From NCBI GenBank assembly GCA_964588665.1, contig CAZPQQ010000034.1, positions 1-32,134 on the forward strand: a stretch of 32,134 bases of DNA. Reading direction: 5' to 3'. The notes under the pieces were generated by a model. It did no database searches, had not been told where the DNA came from, and saw nothing but the letters and a program-made list of their open reading frames with translations. Positions 1 to 8,009 of this stretch are shown piece by piece. Source of the stretch: UBA2160 sp964588665 (GTDB taxonomy: Bacteria > Chloroflexota > Dehalococcoidia > Lucifugimonadales > UBA1123). Both the position numbers and the translations under genes were made by a program. The number at the start of each line of letters is the position of its first letter. The stretch's first letter is position 1.

Positions 1-130
1 TCAGCTCAAAGTCTCTATTAACAATCTGTCCCATTTGGGCTGACAGCCAACAGTCGAGCAACGCATGTTCGTTGCCGGTAAACGCCCTGTCCATGAGTTG
101 TGCCAAGATGTCAATCTGCGGTCTGGCCAT
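1..130 (-). CDS. Hypothetical protein, N-terminal fragment (cut by window edge)
   Basis: An open minus-strand frame of 43 codons runs off the left edge. It starts at an ATG (128-130) preceded by a GGGAG ribosome binding site (141-145, spacing 10). The visible protein begins MARPQIDILAQLMDRAF and continues through GNEHALLDCWLSAQMGQ. The beginning faintly recalls DinB-like four-helix proteins, which often open with an IDIL-type helix, but 43 residues cannot establish that. The gene is divergent from the EthD gene at 345, so the roughly 210 bases between them should hold both promoters. Confidence 0.5.
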   Translation of the reverse strand, partial: MARPQIDILAQLMDRAFTGNEHALLDCWLSAQMGQIVNRDFEL

Positions 131-344
131 TTCGCTCAACCTCCCGTCTGCAACTGTCGTTTCCCACGTCGAACCGCACGCCTACCGGGAGCCCCGCATT
201 CCCTGACACCGACGATTGTACGGGCACTCCAGAACGCGGTCAAACACGACACGTCGGCGGCCGGCGGCGCGGTTGCGCTCTCCGGACGCCGACGTTAAGA
301 TGCCGGTTGACGGCCCAAAACCCACTTCTCGATCGGAGCTGACC

Positions 345-1091
345 ATGGCCCCCTCGGCAACCTTCTCGCCCCCCGAAGCGACTCAGGGCGTAAAGATGAT
401 GTACCTCATCAAGCGCAAACCCGCCACTTCTCGAGAGCAGTTGGTGGCCCACTGGTACGCCAATCACATGCCCAAAGTGATGCAAGGCGCCCAAAACCAG
501 GCGGCGCAAGGCAATCCCCACGCCCTCCGATACATCGTCACCCTCTACGACGCGAACCAGAGCGGAGAGCATGTTTGGGACGGCATCGCCCAGTTGATGT
601 GGGACGAGCCTCAGGCAAAATCGGCGACCCCACACGGAACGACGCCGACGGACTCGTTCCAGCAAGCGGCGGAACCCTACGTCCCCTGGGCAACCACCGA
701 ATACGTGGTGATGGAGGGCTCGGACGACCTCAAGGTGGCTCCTTTGACTCTCGACGCCCCGTTCCCGACTACTCGGTCGGGGTTCTACAAAGTGACGTTC
801 CTGGTGAAAGCCAAAGAGGGCGTGAATTACGAAAGATTCTTTGCCCATTGGCTGAACGTCCACGCGCCGAACGTGCAGTCCGTGGTCGAACAGGTTGGCG
901 GCTTCAGGTACGTCGTGAACCACAGCATCGACCCCGCTACCGAACCCTACGCAGGCATGGCGGAGATCTACTTCCGCAACGAGGCGGGATGGGCGGGGTA
1001 CCGCAAACTCATCAAGCCCGACGGCATGGGCGAGTGGGTGGCCGAAAGCCTCGTGCTTGGCGGAAGAACAGAGATGATCGGCATCCCGTGA
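345..1091 (+). CDS. EthD-domain protein, two tandem domains
   Basis: A 248-residue protein made of two dimeric-barrel EthD-type repeats. The first lies at about residues 18-125 (MMYLIKRKP, then HWYANHMPKV) and the second at about 145-245 (FYKVTFLVKAKEG, then HWLNVHAPNV). The repeated HW-x3-H-x-P pattern is the family hallmark. EthD proteins are small ferredoxin-like barrels found in catabolic loci; the biochemical role is usually unknown, although some members assist ether- or aromatic-degrading systems. I chose the ATG at 345 because GGAG (335-338) sits 6 bases upstream. An in-frame ATG at 216 would add 43 low-complexity Arg-rich residues and is unlikely. The gene converges on the CoA-transferase operon, which supports a catabolic setting but does not define a substrate. 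Confidence 0.82.
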   Translation: MAPSATFSPPEATQGVKMMYLIKRKPATSREQLVAHWYANHMPKVMQGAQNQAAQGNPHALRYIVTLYDANQSGEHVWDGIAQLMWDEPQAKSATPHGTTPTDSFQQAAEPYVPWATTEYVVMEGSDDLKVAPLTLDAPFPTTRSGFYKVTFLVKAKEGVNYERFFAHWLNVHAPNVQSVVEQVGGFRYVVNHSIDPATEPYAGMAEIYFRNEAGWAGYRKLIKPDGMGEWVAESLVLGGRTEMIGIP

Positions 1092-1122
1092 TGAGGCGGG
1101 CGCGCCGCAATTCAAGGTCGTT

Positions 1123-1251
1123 GGGGAGGGTTTCAAACCCTCCCGGTGCGTCGCATGGTTGGACCTTGCGCGAGTGACAGCGGGTGCGTTGTGCCCGCAG
1201 GGCGACCGGTTGTATCCTCGAAACCAGGCGGGAGGGTTTGAAACCCTCCCC
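1123..1251. repeat. Pair of 22-bp self-palindromic repeats
   Basis: Two near-identical palindromes, GGAGGGTTT-C-AAACCCTCC (1123-1144) and its complement form (1230-1251), lie 85 bases apart in the space between two convergent genes. Each can form a hairpin alone, and together they form a larger inverted repeat. A third copy (27691-27712) lies inside the dnaE2 reading frame. No T-tract follows, so they are better described as a dispersed repeat family than as classical terminators, although they may end transcripts here. No gene was seen in 1092-1390. Confidence 0.8.
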
Positions 1252-1390
1252 TACGGACTCCCGCATGCCACTCTTGGTTCAGACACGGCGTGGGGCCACC
1301 GTCGCTTCAGTTTGCATTGCCCGCAGTGTTAGCTGAACGTTGCTCCGCACGACCGAGCAAAGGCGCGTTTCGAGCGAATTCCAGCTCTGG

Positions 1391-2614
1391 TCAGAAGAAG
1401 ACCCCAGCCTCCTGGAGCTTCTGCATTCGCTTGGTTGACACGCCTAGGATTTCGCCGAGGATGTACTCGTTGTGCTCGCCGATCATCGGCGCCGTGCGGC
1501 GTATTTCGCCCTGGGTCTCCGAGAATTTGGCCACCGGCCCCTCTGTTCTCAATGTACCGATGCTGCGGTCGGGATGCCAGGCGTCCACGAAGTAGCCGCG
1601 GTGTTTCAGTTGGTCGTCGTGTTCCATCATGTCGACGACGTTCTCGACGACGGCGGCCTCTATTCGGACGGCTTGAAGCGTCGCCATGGCATCTTCGGCG
1701 CTACGCTCCTTGGTCCAACGCTCGACCTCTTGCTCCAGCTCCCGCCAGTTCTCCTGCCGGTCCGACAGCAAGGCGAACCGCGGGTCTCGCAGCAGGTCGT
1801 TTCTTTCGATGGCCGTGCAGAACACCGGCCATTCTTCTTCGGTGTAGACTCGGATGGCCACCCATCGTTCCTCGCCTTGGCATGGGAAGGCGCCCTCCAC
1901 CGAGGCTGAGGTATGAGGCAGGCGGTTGCCGTTGGGCTGCGGCTCGGCACCGTTGGCCGTGTACTCCAGGAACGCGCTGCCCATGACGTGCGTCGTGGAC
2001 GTGAGCTGAGTGCCGTCGATGTACTGCCCTTCACCGGTCTCGCTCCGGTGTTCGAGGGCCATGCAGATGGCCGCGGCGCCCTGGAGCCCGGTCGTCGTGT
2101 CTCCCCACGAGCCCGCAACCACCGGCACGTCGTTCTCGTATCCGGACAGATACGTATAGCCCGACATCGCCTGAGGGATGTGGAAATGGGAAGCGTAGTC
2201 TTTGTAGGGACCGGTCTGGCCAAACCCTGACATGCTCAGGCCGATGACGTCCGGGCGGGCTTCACGCATGTCCTCGAAGGCGAGGCCCCACCGCTTGAGC
2301 ACGCCGCCCCTAAAGTTCTCGGTCACGACGTCGCTGACCGAGATCAGGTCCTTGATGAGTCCCAGACCATCCGGTTCGCGGGCATTTATCGTGAGGCTCA
2401 GCTTGTTGCGATTGAAGTTGTCGAACGCGCCATAGGGAAAAGGGTCGGGCTGGTCGTTCGTTCGATTGACGTAGTTGCGGTGCGGATCGGGCCGGTTCCG
2501 GGCCTCGATCTTGATGACCTCGGCGCCCATGTCCGCCAGTGTCCTGGTGCAGAACGGACCCGCCAGCACCCACGTGAAGTCGGTGATGCGAATCTCGGTT
2601 AACGGTCCACTCAT
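1391..2614 (-). CDS. Family III (CaiB/BaiF) CoA-transferase, subunit with catalytic Asp
   Basis: A 407-residue protein, the usual length for class III CoA-transferases, which move CoA between carboxylic acids through an Asp-anchored anhydride. The N-terminus (TDFTWVLAGPFCTRTLADMGAEVIKIE) is the conserved Rossmann start. The Asp at residue 172 (SWGDTTTG) lies 21 residues before TGEGQ, exactly as the catalytic Asp of formyl-CoA transferase does. The ATG at 2614 is chosen because GGAGG (2621-2625) sits 6 bases upstream; a longer in-frame start would add an Arg-rich tail that overlaps the upstream gene. It is 22 bases downstream of a second CoA-transferase gene, so the two are very likely co-transcribed and may form one enzyme. 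Substrates cannot be read from the sequence. Confidence 0.88.
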   Translation of the reverse strand: MSGPLTEIRITDFTWVLAGPFCTRTLADMGAEVIKIEARNRPDPHRNYVNRTNDQPDPFPYGAFDNFNRNKLSLTINAREPDGLGLIKDLISVSDVVTENFRGGVLKRWGLAFEDMREARPDVIGLSMSGFGQTGPYKDYASHFHIPQAMSGYTYLSGYENDVPVVAGSWGDTTTGLQGAAAICMALEHRSETGEGQYIDGTQLTSTTHVMGSAFLEYTANGAEPQPNGNRLPHTSASVEGAFPCQGEERWVAIRVYTEEEWPVFCTAIERNDLLRDPRFALLSDRQENWRELEQEVERWTKERSAEDAMATLQAVRIEAAVVENVVDMMEHDDQLKHRGYFVDAWHPDRSIGTLRTEGPVAKFSETQGEIRRTAPMIGEHNEYILGEILGVSTKRMQKLQEAGVFF

Positions 2615-2636
2615 GTCGGTCCTCCGGCGTCTCCGC

Positions 2637-3863
2637 CTAGATGATCCCTTTTTCAGAAAGCGCGGCCAACTCTGCTCTCGACAGCCCGAGTTCGTCCTCG
2701 AAAACTGCCTCATTGTCTTCACCGATCAGCGGGGCTCGTCGGTGCAGCGACCATGGCGTCTTCGTGAGCAAGTAGGGCGCGCCCGAGTAGGTGAACTTCC
2801 GGTCCAGCTCCGGGTGCTCGACATCGACCCAGTACCTCCGGTGTTTGAGTTGGGGATCGTCGATGACCTCGGGGATCGAATAGACGGCGGCGCACTCAAG
2901 GCCTCGCTCTTGGCCTTGCTCGAATATCTCGGTCTTGGTTTTGTTCTTGGTCCACTCGGAAACAACTTCCACCACATGGTCGAAGTTGGCCCTACGGTAT
3001 TTGGGGTCGAGCCACTTTTCGTCGTTCAGGTCCTCGGCGACCCCCTCTTCAGTCATCCATTCGACGATGGCGTTTCGATCCTGCCGCCAACCGATGTTGA
3101 AGTGCGCCCAACCGTCCTTGCAGGGCAACACCTTGAACCCGAAGCTGTTGATGTGGTCGTTGTCCCTGCGCCCGGAGACCATCTTGTCGCCGACGTAGAA
3201 CGGCACGTATCCCTCGCCCGTGGACGCGGCGGCCTCTTGAAGCGACACGTCCACGTGCTGCCCTTTGCCCGAGCGCCTACGATGCAGGATGGCGGACATG
3301 GCCGCACTTAGGGCGTACAGACACGCGGCGTGGGAAGCCTGCCGTCCCCAGGGACGCGTCGGCGGCTGCCATGTCCAGCCCGTCGTGTACATGAAGCCGC
3401 TGGAAGCCCAACCGGCGAGGTCACCGCCCGCGAGACCGGCTCGCGGCCCGCTTCGACCGAACGCGCTCAACGATACGTAGACCAAGCGCGGATTGATCTG
3501 GTGCAGGTCGTCGAATGAGAACCCCCGGTCGTCCATGTAGCTGGGCGGCATGCTCTCGACCACGATGTCCGCATTTTCGACCAGGCGTTTGAAGAGAGCC
3601 TGGCCCTCCGGGGCGTCGAGGTCCAGCGTGATGCTGCGCTTGCTTGTGTTGTAGCTCCAGAAGTGGAGGCTTCGTTCCGGACCCGGCTCGTCTTCGAGGA
3701 ACGGCCCAATGCCTCGGGTCGCCGCGCCGCCAGGGGGCTCGATGCGGGTGACGACGGCCCCCATGTCGGCCAGCATCTTGCCTAACAGTTCGCCGACATC
3801 GTCGACCACCTCTAACACGCGCAGGTGGCCGAGGGCGGTCGGACTTGTCTGATTCTCAGTCAT
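2637..3863 (-). CDS. Family III (CaiB/BaiF) CoA-transferase homologue lacking the catalytic Asp
   Basis: A 408-residue class III CoA-transferase homologue (LGKMLADMGAVVTRIEPPGG near the start; FGRSGPRAGLAGGDLAGWASSG and SGKGQHVDVSLQEA in the middle). Counting back from SGKGQ with the same spacing as its neighbour, the position of the catalytic Asp is occupied by Ser (RQASHAACLY). It is therefore probably inactive alone. Heterodimeric class III enzymes such as the benzylsuccinate CoA-transferase BbsEF are known, and an Asp-less subunit beside an Asp-bearing one suggests such a pair. Start ATG at 3863 has GGAG about 7 bases upstream. First gene of the pair, 160 bases after the TIM-barrel gene. 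Confidence 0.85.
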   Translation of the reverse strand: MTENQTSPTALGHLRVLEVVDDVGELLGKMLADMGAVVTRIEPPGGAATRGIGPFLEDEPGPERSLHFWSYNTSKRSITLDLDAPEGQALFKRLVENADIVVESMPPSYMDDRGFSFDDLHQINPRLVYVSLSAFGRSGPRAGLAGGDLAGWASSGFMYTTGWTWQPPTRPWGRQASHAACLYALSAAMSAILHRRRSGKGQHVDVSLQEAAASTGEGYVPFYVGDKMVSGRRDNDHINSFGFKVLPCKDGWAHFNIGWRQDRNAIVEWMTEEGVAEDLNDEKWLDPKYRRANFDHVVEVVSEWTKNKTKTEIFEQGQERGLECAAVYSIPEVIDDPQLKHRRYWVDVEHPELDRKFTYSGAPYLLTKTPWSLHRRAPLIGEDNEAVFEDELGLSRAELAALSEKGII

Positions 3864-4023
3864 TTGTCACTCCAGATTGGCGGCTTCGGGAACGCAGCGC
3901 TCCCAGGGCCGAAGAAACGTGCTTCCGTGCGGTGACCACCGGAACTCGCAGATCGACTCGTGTTCGAGGCGATTCCTGGTCGATCCGGGAACAACGCACC
4001 ACTCGTGTTGGCGTTTCGAGCTG

Positions 4024-4869
4024 CTATGCCGAAGCGCCGGCACGCGGTGCGAAGGCGACGATCTTCGTCAGGTAGTCGTAGCAGTCTTGGGCGCAGTGCT
4101 CGATGCTTTCGTCGTCGACTGGGGACTGGTGGACGGCCACGACGCCGTCGTAGCCGATCTCGCCCATTGCATCGAGAATCTCCACGAAGTCGATCGTGTC
4201 GGGCGCTCCGAACGGCGCGTCGTCGAGGTTGACCCATCCGGGATGCCAGCGCAGGGTTCGTTTCGAGCCGCCGTCCCACATATAGGTGTTCTTGAGGTAG
4301 ACGTAGCACAGATACGGCGCGATGCGTTTGATCGTCTCGCGCCCCACGTCCTGCAGACACCACACCCAGTTGGTGGTCTCGTAAGTGAGCGCGAAGTTGC
4401 GTCGGTTGACTCGGCGCACGTACTCGATCGAACCGTCCACGGTCTCGAACATGCTCTGGCCGTGGGCCATGTGGGTCAGGGTGATGCCTCGCTCCAGCGC
4501 TTCGTCGGCGGCGCGCTGAACCCACTTGAGGTCAGACCAACTCTTGATGCACACCCGCAGCAGCTTGGCGTCGAAGTCGTCGGCCACGTCCAGATGAGGG
4601 CCGATCTCACGCATGGCCAGCGGACCGCGCTCGTTGTTGAGCGGCACGTCGAAGTCGGCGGTCACCATCGTGGACTTCAGGCCGAGCTTGTCCATGGCGC
4701 GCTTGAGCTCCAGTCGCTCGGCTCGCGGCGTCTGCGTTCCCGCAAGCGACGCGCGCATGCAGATGCCGTGGTATCCGATGTCTGCGGCCATCTTGATGAA
4801 TTCTTCGTTGGTCAGCCGCCCCATCTTGTCCGGGCTTTCCATAACCATGGCCGAAAGCGAGATTTCCAA
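4024..4869 (-). CDS. Sugar phosphate isomerase/epimerase-like TIM-barrel protein
   Basis: A 281-residue protein of the xylose-isomerase-like TIM-barrel superfamily (AP-endonuclease 2 fold). Typical elements are GYHGICMR after the first helix, LKSTMVTADFD, LTYETTNWVWCLQD, YVYLKN, and the late FVEILDAMGEIGYDGVVAVHQ segment that precedes the C-terminal helix. His/Glu/Asp metal ligands are plausible but were not assigned one by one. I start at TTG (4867-4869) because a perfect AGGAGG (4876-4881) lies 6 bases upstream; the open frame reaches a TTG at 4887, but that would place the ribosome binding site inside the gene. Members act as isomerases, epimerases or dehydratases on sugars and polyols. 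The setting beside CoA-transferases and an LLM oxidoreductase suggests carbon-compound catabolism. Confidence 0.75.
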   Translation of the reverse strand: MEISLSAMVMESPDKMGRLTNEEFIKMAADIGYHGICMRASLAGTQTPRAERLELKRAMDKLGLKSTMVTADFDVPLNNERGPLAMREIGPHLDVADDFDAKLLRVCIKSWSDLKWVQRAADEALERGITLTHMAHGQSMFETVDGSIEYVRRVNRRNFALTYETTNWVWCLQDVGRETIKRIAPYLCYVYLKNTYMWDGGSKRTLRWHPGWVNLDDAPFGAPDTIDFVEILDAMGEIGYDGVVAVHQSPVDDESIEHCAQDCYDYLTKIVAFAPRAGASA

Positions 4870-5154
4870 GGTGTTCCTCCTGTGCAAGCGAGTAGTGTGC
4901 GGATCAGGCTGGCAGTTGGGCGGCGGTGGCCTTCTCTGAAGGTGTGCTCGACGTGTCGGGGCTCAGCCGGGCCAATCCGAAAGTTAGGTCTCTAGGCGCG
5001 CCTATACTACCCCGCTTCGTAGCTGACGCGCAAGACCGTAACAAGATTTTACCAATCCGAGGCAACCGGTGCCAGATCACGCGAGTCACCTCGAGCCGGC
5101 GGCCACTCGACGCAGGGTCGGAGAGGGACGACGGACGTGGATCGAAAGCGCCCG

Positions 5155-6153
5155 CTACGGAGAAGGCGCCAGCGCTGTGATCGTCCGTATGTAATGGTCC
5201 TTGTCGGGTTCGTTGAGCACCAGCCGGATTTCGGATACTCCGACGTCGAAGAACGCCTCCATCTGTTCGCGGCATTGGTCAGGGTTGCCCAGAATGGCCG
5301 TGGCGTCGACCATCTCATCGGTGACGAGTCGAGCGGCCCCTTCGCGGTCCCGCCCCAGATAGGCTTCGCGGACCTGGTCGGCCTCCTCGCCGAACCCGAT
5401 TCGATGGAAGTACCGGTGGTAGAAGACGCCCATCCCGCCGATGTAGAAGGCGATGTGGGGCCGCTCCCGGTCTCGGGCCGCCGGAACATCGTCGGTGACG
5501 TAAACCGAGACCTGCGGCGAGATCGTGATGTCGTCCATGGATCGCCCGGCGGATTCCACTCCTTCCTTTAGCGGCAACATGGCAGCGTCCTTTCGCGAAG
5601 GCGCGAAATAGATCGGCAGCCAACCGTCGGCAATCTCCCCCGTCATCCGAAGACTGGGCGGACCCAGCGAAGCGATGTAGATTGGGAGGTTCGGGCGATA
5701 CGGTTTGAACCAAAGCCGGAACCGTTTCGTCTGATAGAACTCCCCGTCGTGATCCATCCGCTCGCCGCGCATCGCTTTACGGATGATGTCGATATACTCT
5801 CGCATCCGGGTAACGGGCTTCTCGAACTTCTCGCCGTGAAAGTCTTCGATCACCAGCGCTCCGCTCGACCCGAGCCCCAGGAAGAACCGCCCCTCGGACA
5901 TGAGGTCCATGTTGAGCGCGGTCATCGCGATGTTCGCCGGCGAGCGCGCGAACACCGGTACGATGCTCGTGCCGATCCGGATACGCGACGTCACCGCCGC
6001 CAGTTGCGCCAGCGACGTGAATGCGTCTTCGCCCCAAGCCTCGCCCGTCGACAGGCTGCTGTAGCCCAGTTTCTCCGCCAACACGGCAATCTCTTTGACG
6101 TCGTTCCAAGTGCTGCCCGGCGGCCTCGGGCTCATCAACCCTACTTCACCCAT
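5155..6153 (-). CDS. LLM-class flavin-dependent oxidoreductase (F420 or FMN)
   Basis: A 332-residue bacterial-luciferase-like TIM barrel. It shows the family sequence order: VLAEKLGYSSLSTGEAWGEDAFTSL, then VTSRIRIGTSIVPVFARSP, then the LNMDLMSEGRFFLGLGSSG segment around the cofactor phosphate region, and GEIADGWLPIYFAPSR. These enzymes oxidise or monooxygenate organic substrates using F420 or FMNH2; the sequence does not tell which. Expanded flavin-dependent oxidoreductase sets of this type are known from marine SAR202 Chloroflexota. Start ATG at 6153 has GGAGG (6166-6170) at a long 12-base spacing; an ATG at 6135 is an alternative. It heads the minus-strand catabolic block, with about 285 bases to the next gene, so it may be a separate transcript. 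Confidence 0.85.
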   Translation of the reverse strand: MGEVGLMSPRPPGSTWNDVKEIAVLAEKLGYSSLSTGEAWGEDAFTSLAQLAAVTSRIRIGTSIVPVFARSPANIAMTALNMDLMSEGRFFLGLGSSGALVIEDFHGEKFEKPVTRMREYIDIIRKAMRGERMDHDGEFYQTKRFRLWFKPYRPNLPIYIASLGPPSLRMTGEIADGWLPIYFAPSRKDAAMLPLKEGVESAGRSMDDITISPQVSVYVTDDVPAARDRERPHIAFYIGGMGVFYHRYFHRIGFGEEADQVREAYLGRDREGAARLVTDEMVDATAILGNPDQCREQMEAFFDVGVSEIRLVLNEPDKDHYIRTITALAPSP

Positions 6154-6358
6154 AACGTCGATAATCCTCCATGGCTCTTACGCTGAGCGCGGGCGCAGAC
6201 CCGCGCGTCTTCGATGCTGACATCTGGCGCCCATTCTACGACATCGCGGTGGAGTTGCCATAGACAGGGCATCTGCAAACTCGGCGATCGCCGTTCAAGA
6301 AGGCAGCCCCTTCCAAAAGCGAGACAGTCCGTCGAACTCACCTCCTACGTCTCTCAGG

Positions 6359-6364
6359 TATACT
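6359..6364 (+). promoter_or_regulatory. Possible -10 element for the SDR gene
   Basis: TATACT matches the sigma-70 -10 consensus at five of six positions and lies 37 bases before the SDR start codon. No convincing -35 hexamer is seen at the right distance, so this is a weak prediction. Confidence 0.3.
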
Positions 6365-6400
6365 GTGGCCTGAAATCTTGATGATAGGGAGCTTGAACCA

Positions 6401-7150
6401 ATGCCCATCTCGTTTAGCTTGGCCGGTAAGAATGCCATCGTTACGGGTGGCTCACGAAATATGGGGAGGCAGTTCGCGCTCGCTCTCGCCGACGCCGGCG
6501 CCAACGTCGCAATCCTGGACCTCCCCGGGCAGGAGAAGGATGCGACCGGTGTGATTGGCGAACTCGGAGAACGCGGCGCCCACGGCATCTTTTTGCCGCT
6601 TGACCTTCGGGACGTGGATTCGATTCGAGAACAAGTAACGGCCTTGGCTGCTGAGTTCGGACACCTGGACATCTTGATCAACAACGCTGGCAAGACCGGC
6701 GGCACGAACAGACCGTTCCTCGAATATGAAGTGGATGATTTCGACGACATGCAAGCCATCGGGCTGAGAGGCACCTACTTCATGTCGCAGGCCGTCGCGA
6801 AACAGATGGCGGAGCAGGGTGACGGAGGCGCGATCATCCACATATCGTCTCGAATGGGCATGCAGCTTCGCTACGGATCGTCCGCCTACTCCACGGTCAA
6901 GGCGGGGATCGCTCACATGGGCCGCGCCATGGCGCTCGATCTAGCGCAGTACAACATCAGGGTAAACTCGATCGCGCCGGGGCCGATATCGTCATCCGAA
7001 GAGTCCGACGCACAATTTCCTCTGCCGACAGGCCTGCGATACGACGATTTGCCGGGCACGGCGGTGTTCCTCGCGTCCGAGGCTTCCCGCATGATAACCG
7101 GTCAAGTGATAATGGTCGCCGGCGGCATCGATCTGCGCGGACCGATCTAA
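6401..7150 (+). CDS. Short-chain dehydrogenase/reductase (classical SDR)
   Basis: A 249-residue classical SDR, complete in length. The nucleotide-binding motif TGGSRNMG is at residues 15-22 and NNAG at 94-97. The active site is Ser150, Tyr163 and Lys167 (AYSTVK), followed by INSIAPG-type RVNSIAPGP at the expected place. The C-terminal MITGQVIMVAGG is the usual substrate-loop and dimer strand. These enzymes interconvert alcohols and ketones with NAD(P)H; specificity is unknown. AGGGAG (6386-6391) sits 9 bases before the ATG. The gene stands alone on the plus strand between two minus-strand blocks. Confidence 0.9.
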   Translation: MPISFSLAGKNAIVTGGSRNMGRQFALALADAGANVAILDLPGQEKDATGVIGELGERGAHGIFLPLDLRDVDSIREQVTALAAEFGHLDILINNAGKTGGTNRPFLEYEVDDFDDMQAIGLRGTYFMSQAVAKQMAEQGDGGAIIHISSRMGMQLRYGSSAYSTVKAGIAHMGRAMALDLAQYNIRVNSIAPGPISSSEESDAQFPLPTGLRYDDLPGTAVFLASEASRMITGQVIMVAGGIDLRGPI

Positions 7151-7478
7151 TCGCGTGGTCGGCGCCCAACCGATCGGGTGAACACGCCGCCACTGGAATC
7201 GTCGACGGATGCACCCGAATTCGTCCAATCGTAATCGAGCGGGACTTGGGTTGGCGGCGCTGGATCGAGACGGCGATCCGACTCTGGATCTCGTGCGTGG
7301 TTATGGCGTTGGCGAACCCGCGCCACATAGATTGCGCGCCGGTCCGCCGGACGACAACCTTGTCGTGGCCTGGATAGTCAGTGACTAGATTCCGGTGACT
7401 CGCGATATGGGTGCGCCAATGCGCCTTACCCCGGATTATTGCGATATGTTGTCGTGAGCAACGGCCATGCCCGCTAGC
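7151..7478. other. Intergenic stretch between convergent genes, no clear gene
   Basis: No RNA gene, strong hairpin or known repeat was recognised. One plus-strand frame (ATG 7209 to TAG 7388, 59 codons) has reasonable codon choice (LDRDGDPTLDLVRGYGVG, ending LVVAWIVSD) but no ribosome binding site and no recognisable family. It may be a relic rather than a gene. Confidence 0.4.
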
Positions 7479-8000
7479 TCATTCGACCCAAGGAATGAAG
7501 GGGCGCCACTCTTCGAGAATGGTGCGGTGGTGGAACATGTAGTACGGGTTCGGACGAGGCGTAGTCGGCTTTCTGAGCAACTGCATCTTGGCCTCGCGAG
7601 GGCTCAGGCCCGCCTTAGTGTGGTTGCAGGGAATGCAGGCGCTGACTACGTTCTCCCACACGTGCGGCCCGTTTCGGGAGCGGGGGACGATGTGGTCCAA
7701 CGTGAGCTGCCGGGTCTTTTGGCCGCAATACTGGCAGGTGAATCCGTCCCGGTAGAAGATGGCCTGCCGCGAGAGCCTTCGCCGCATGACCGGCCGCTTC
7801 ACCATGTAGACCAACCTGATGACGGACGGCGCCGGGTAAGACGTTGCGACGCACCGAACGAAGCCTCGACCGTCGGTCACAAGCTCTGCCTTGCCGCGCT
7901 CGATCAACACGAACGCCCGCCTGACATTGCAGATGTTGAGCGGCTGATAGTTCTGGTTGAGAACCAGGACCGGCAGATATACCGTCGACCTACCGTTCAT
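7479..8000 (-). CDS. HNH endonuclease
   Basis: A 173-residue HNH-family nuclease. The N-terminal region (VLVLNQNYQPLNICNVRRAF) is typical of a widespread chromosomal HNH family. The beta-beta-alpha-metal core follows: zinc-site pairs CQYC (Cys89, Cys92) and CIPC (Cys122, Cys125), the catalytic DH at residues 102-103 (LTLDHIVPRS), and N117 in VWENVVSAC. Such proteins cut or nick DNA; the physiological role of this subfamily is not established, and there is no restriction or phage context here. GGGAG lies 3 bases before the ATG, a short spacing. It begins 9 bases after the CvpA gene ends, so the two form an operon. Confidence 0.88.
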   Translation of the reverse strand: MNGRSTVYLPVLVLNQNYQPLNICNVRRAFVLIERGKAELVTDGRGFVRCVATSYPAPSVIRLVYMVKRPVMRRRLSRQAIFYRDGFTCQYCGQKTRQLTLDHIVPRSRNGPHVWENVVSACIPCNHTKAGLSPREAKMQLLRKPTTPRPNPYYMFHHRTILEEWRPFIPWVE

Positions 8001-8009
8001 TTTCTCCCA

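Noticed and set aside
240..1136. Minus-strand frame of 298 codons
   Set aside because: Shadow of the EthD gene; its first residues come from the intergenic palindrome.
3877..4995. Plus-strand frame of 372 codons
   Set aside because: Antisense to the TIM-barrel gene, Arg/His/Val-rich, with no ribosome binding site or family match.
5000..5035. Minus-strand promoter TTGCGC-18-TAGTAT before the TIM-barrel gene
   Set aside because: Only three and four of six consensus matches; not distinguishable from chance.
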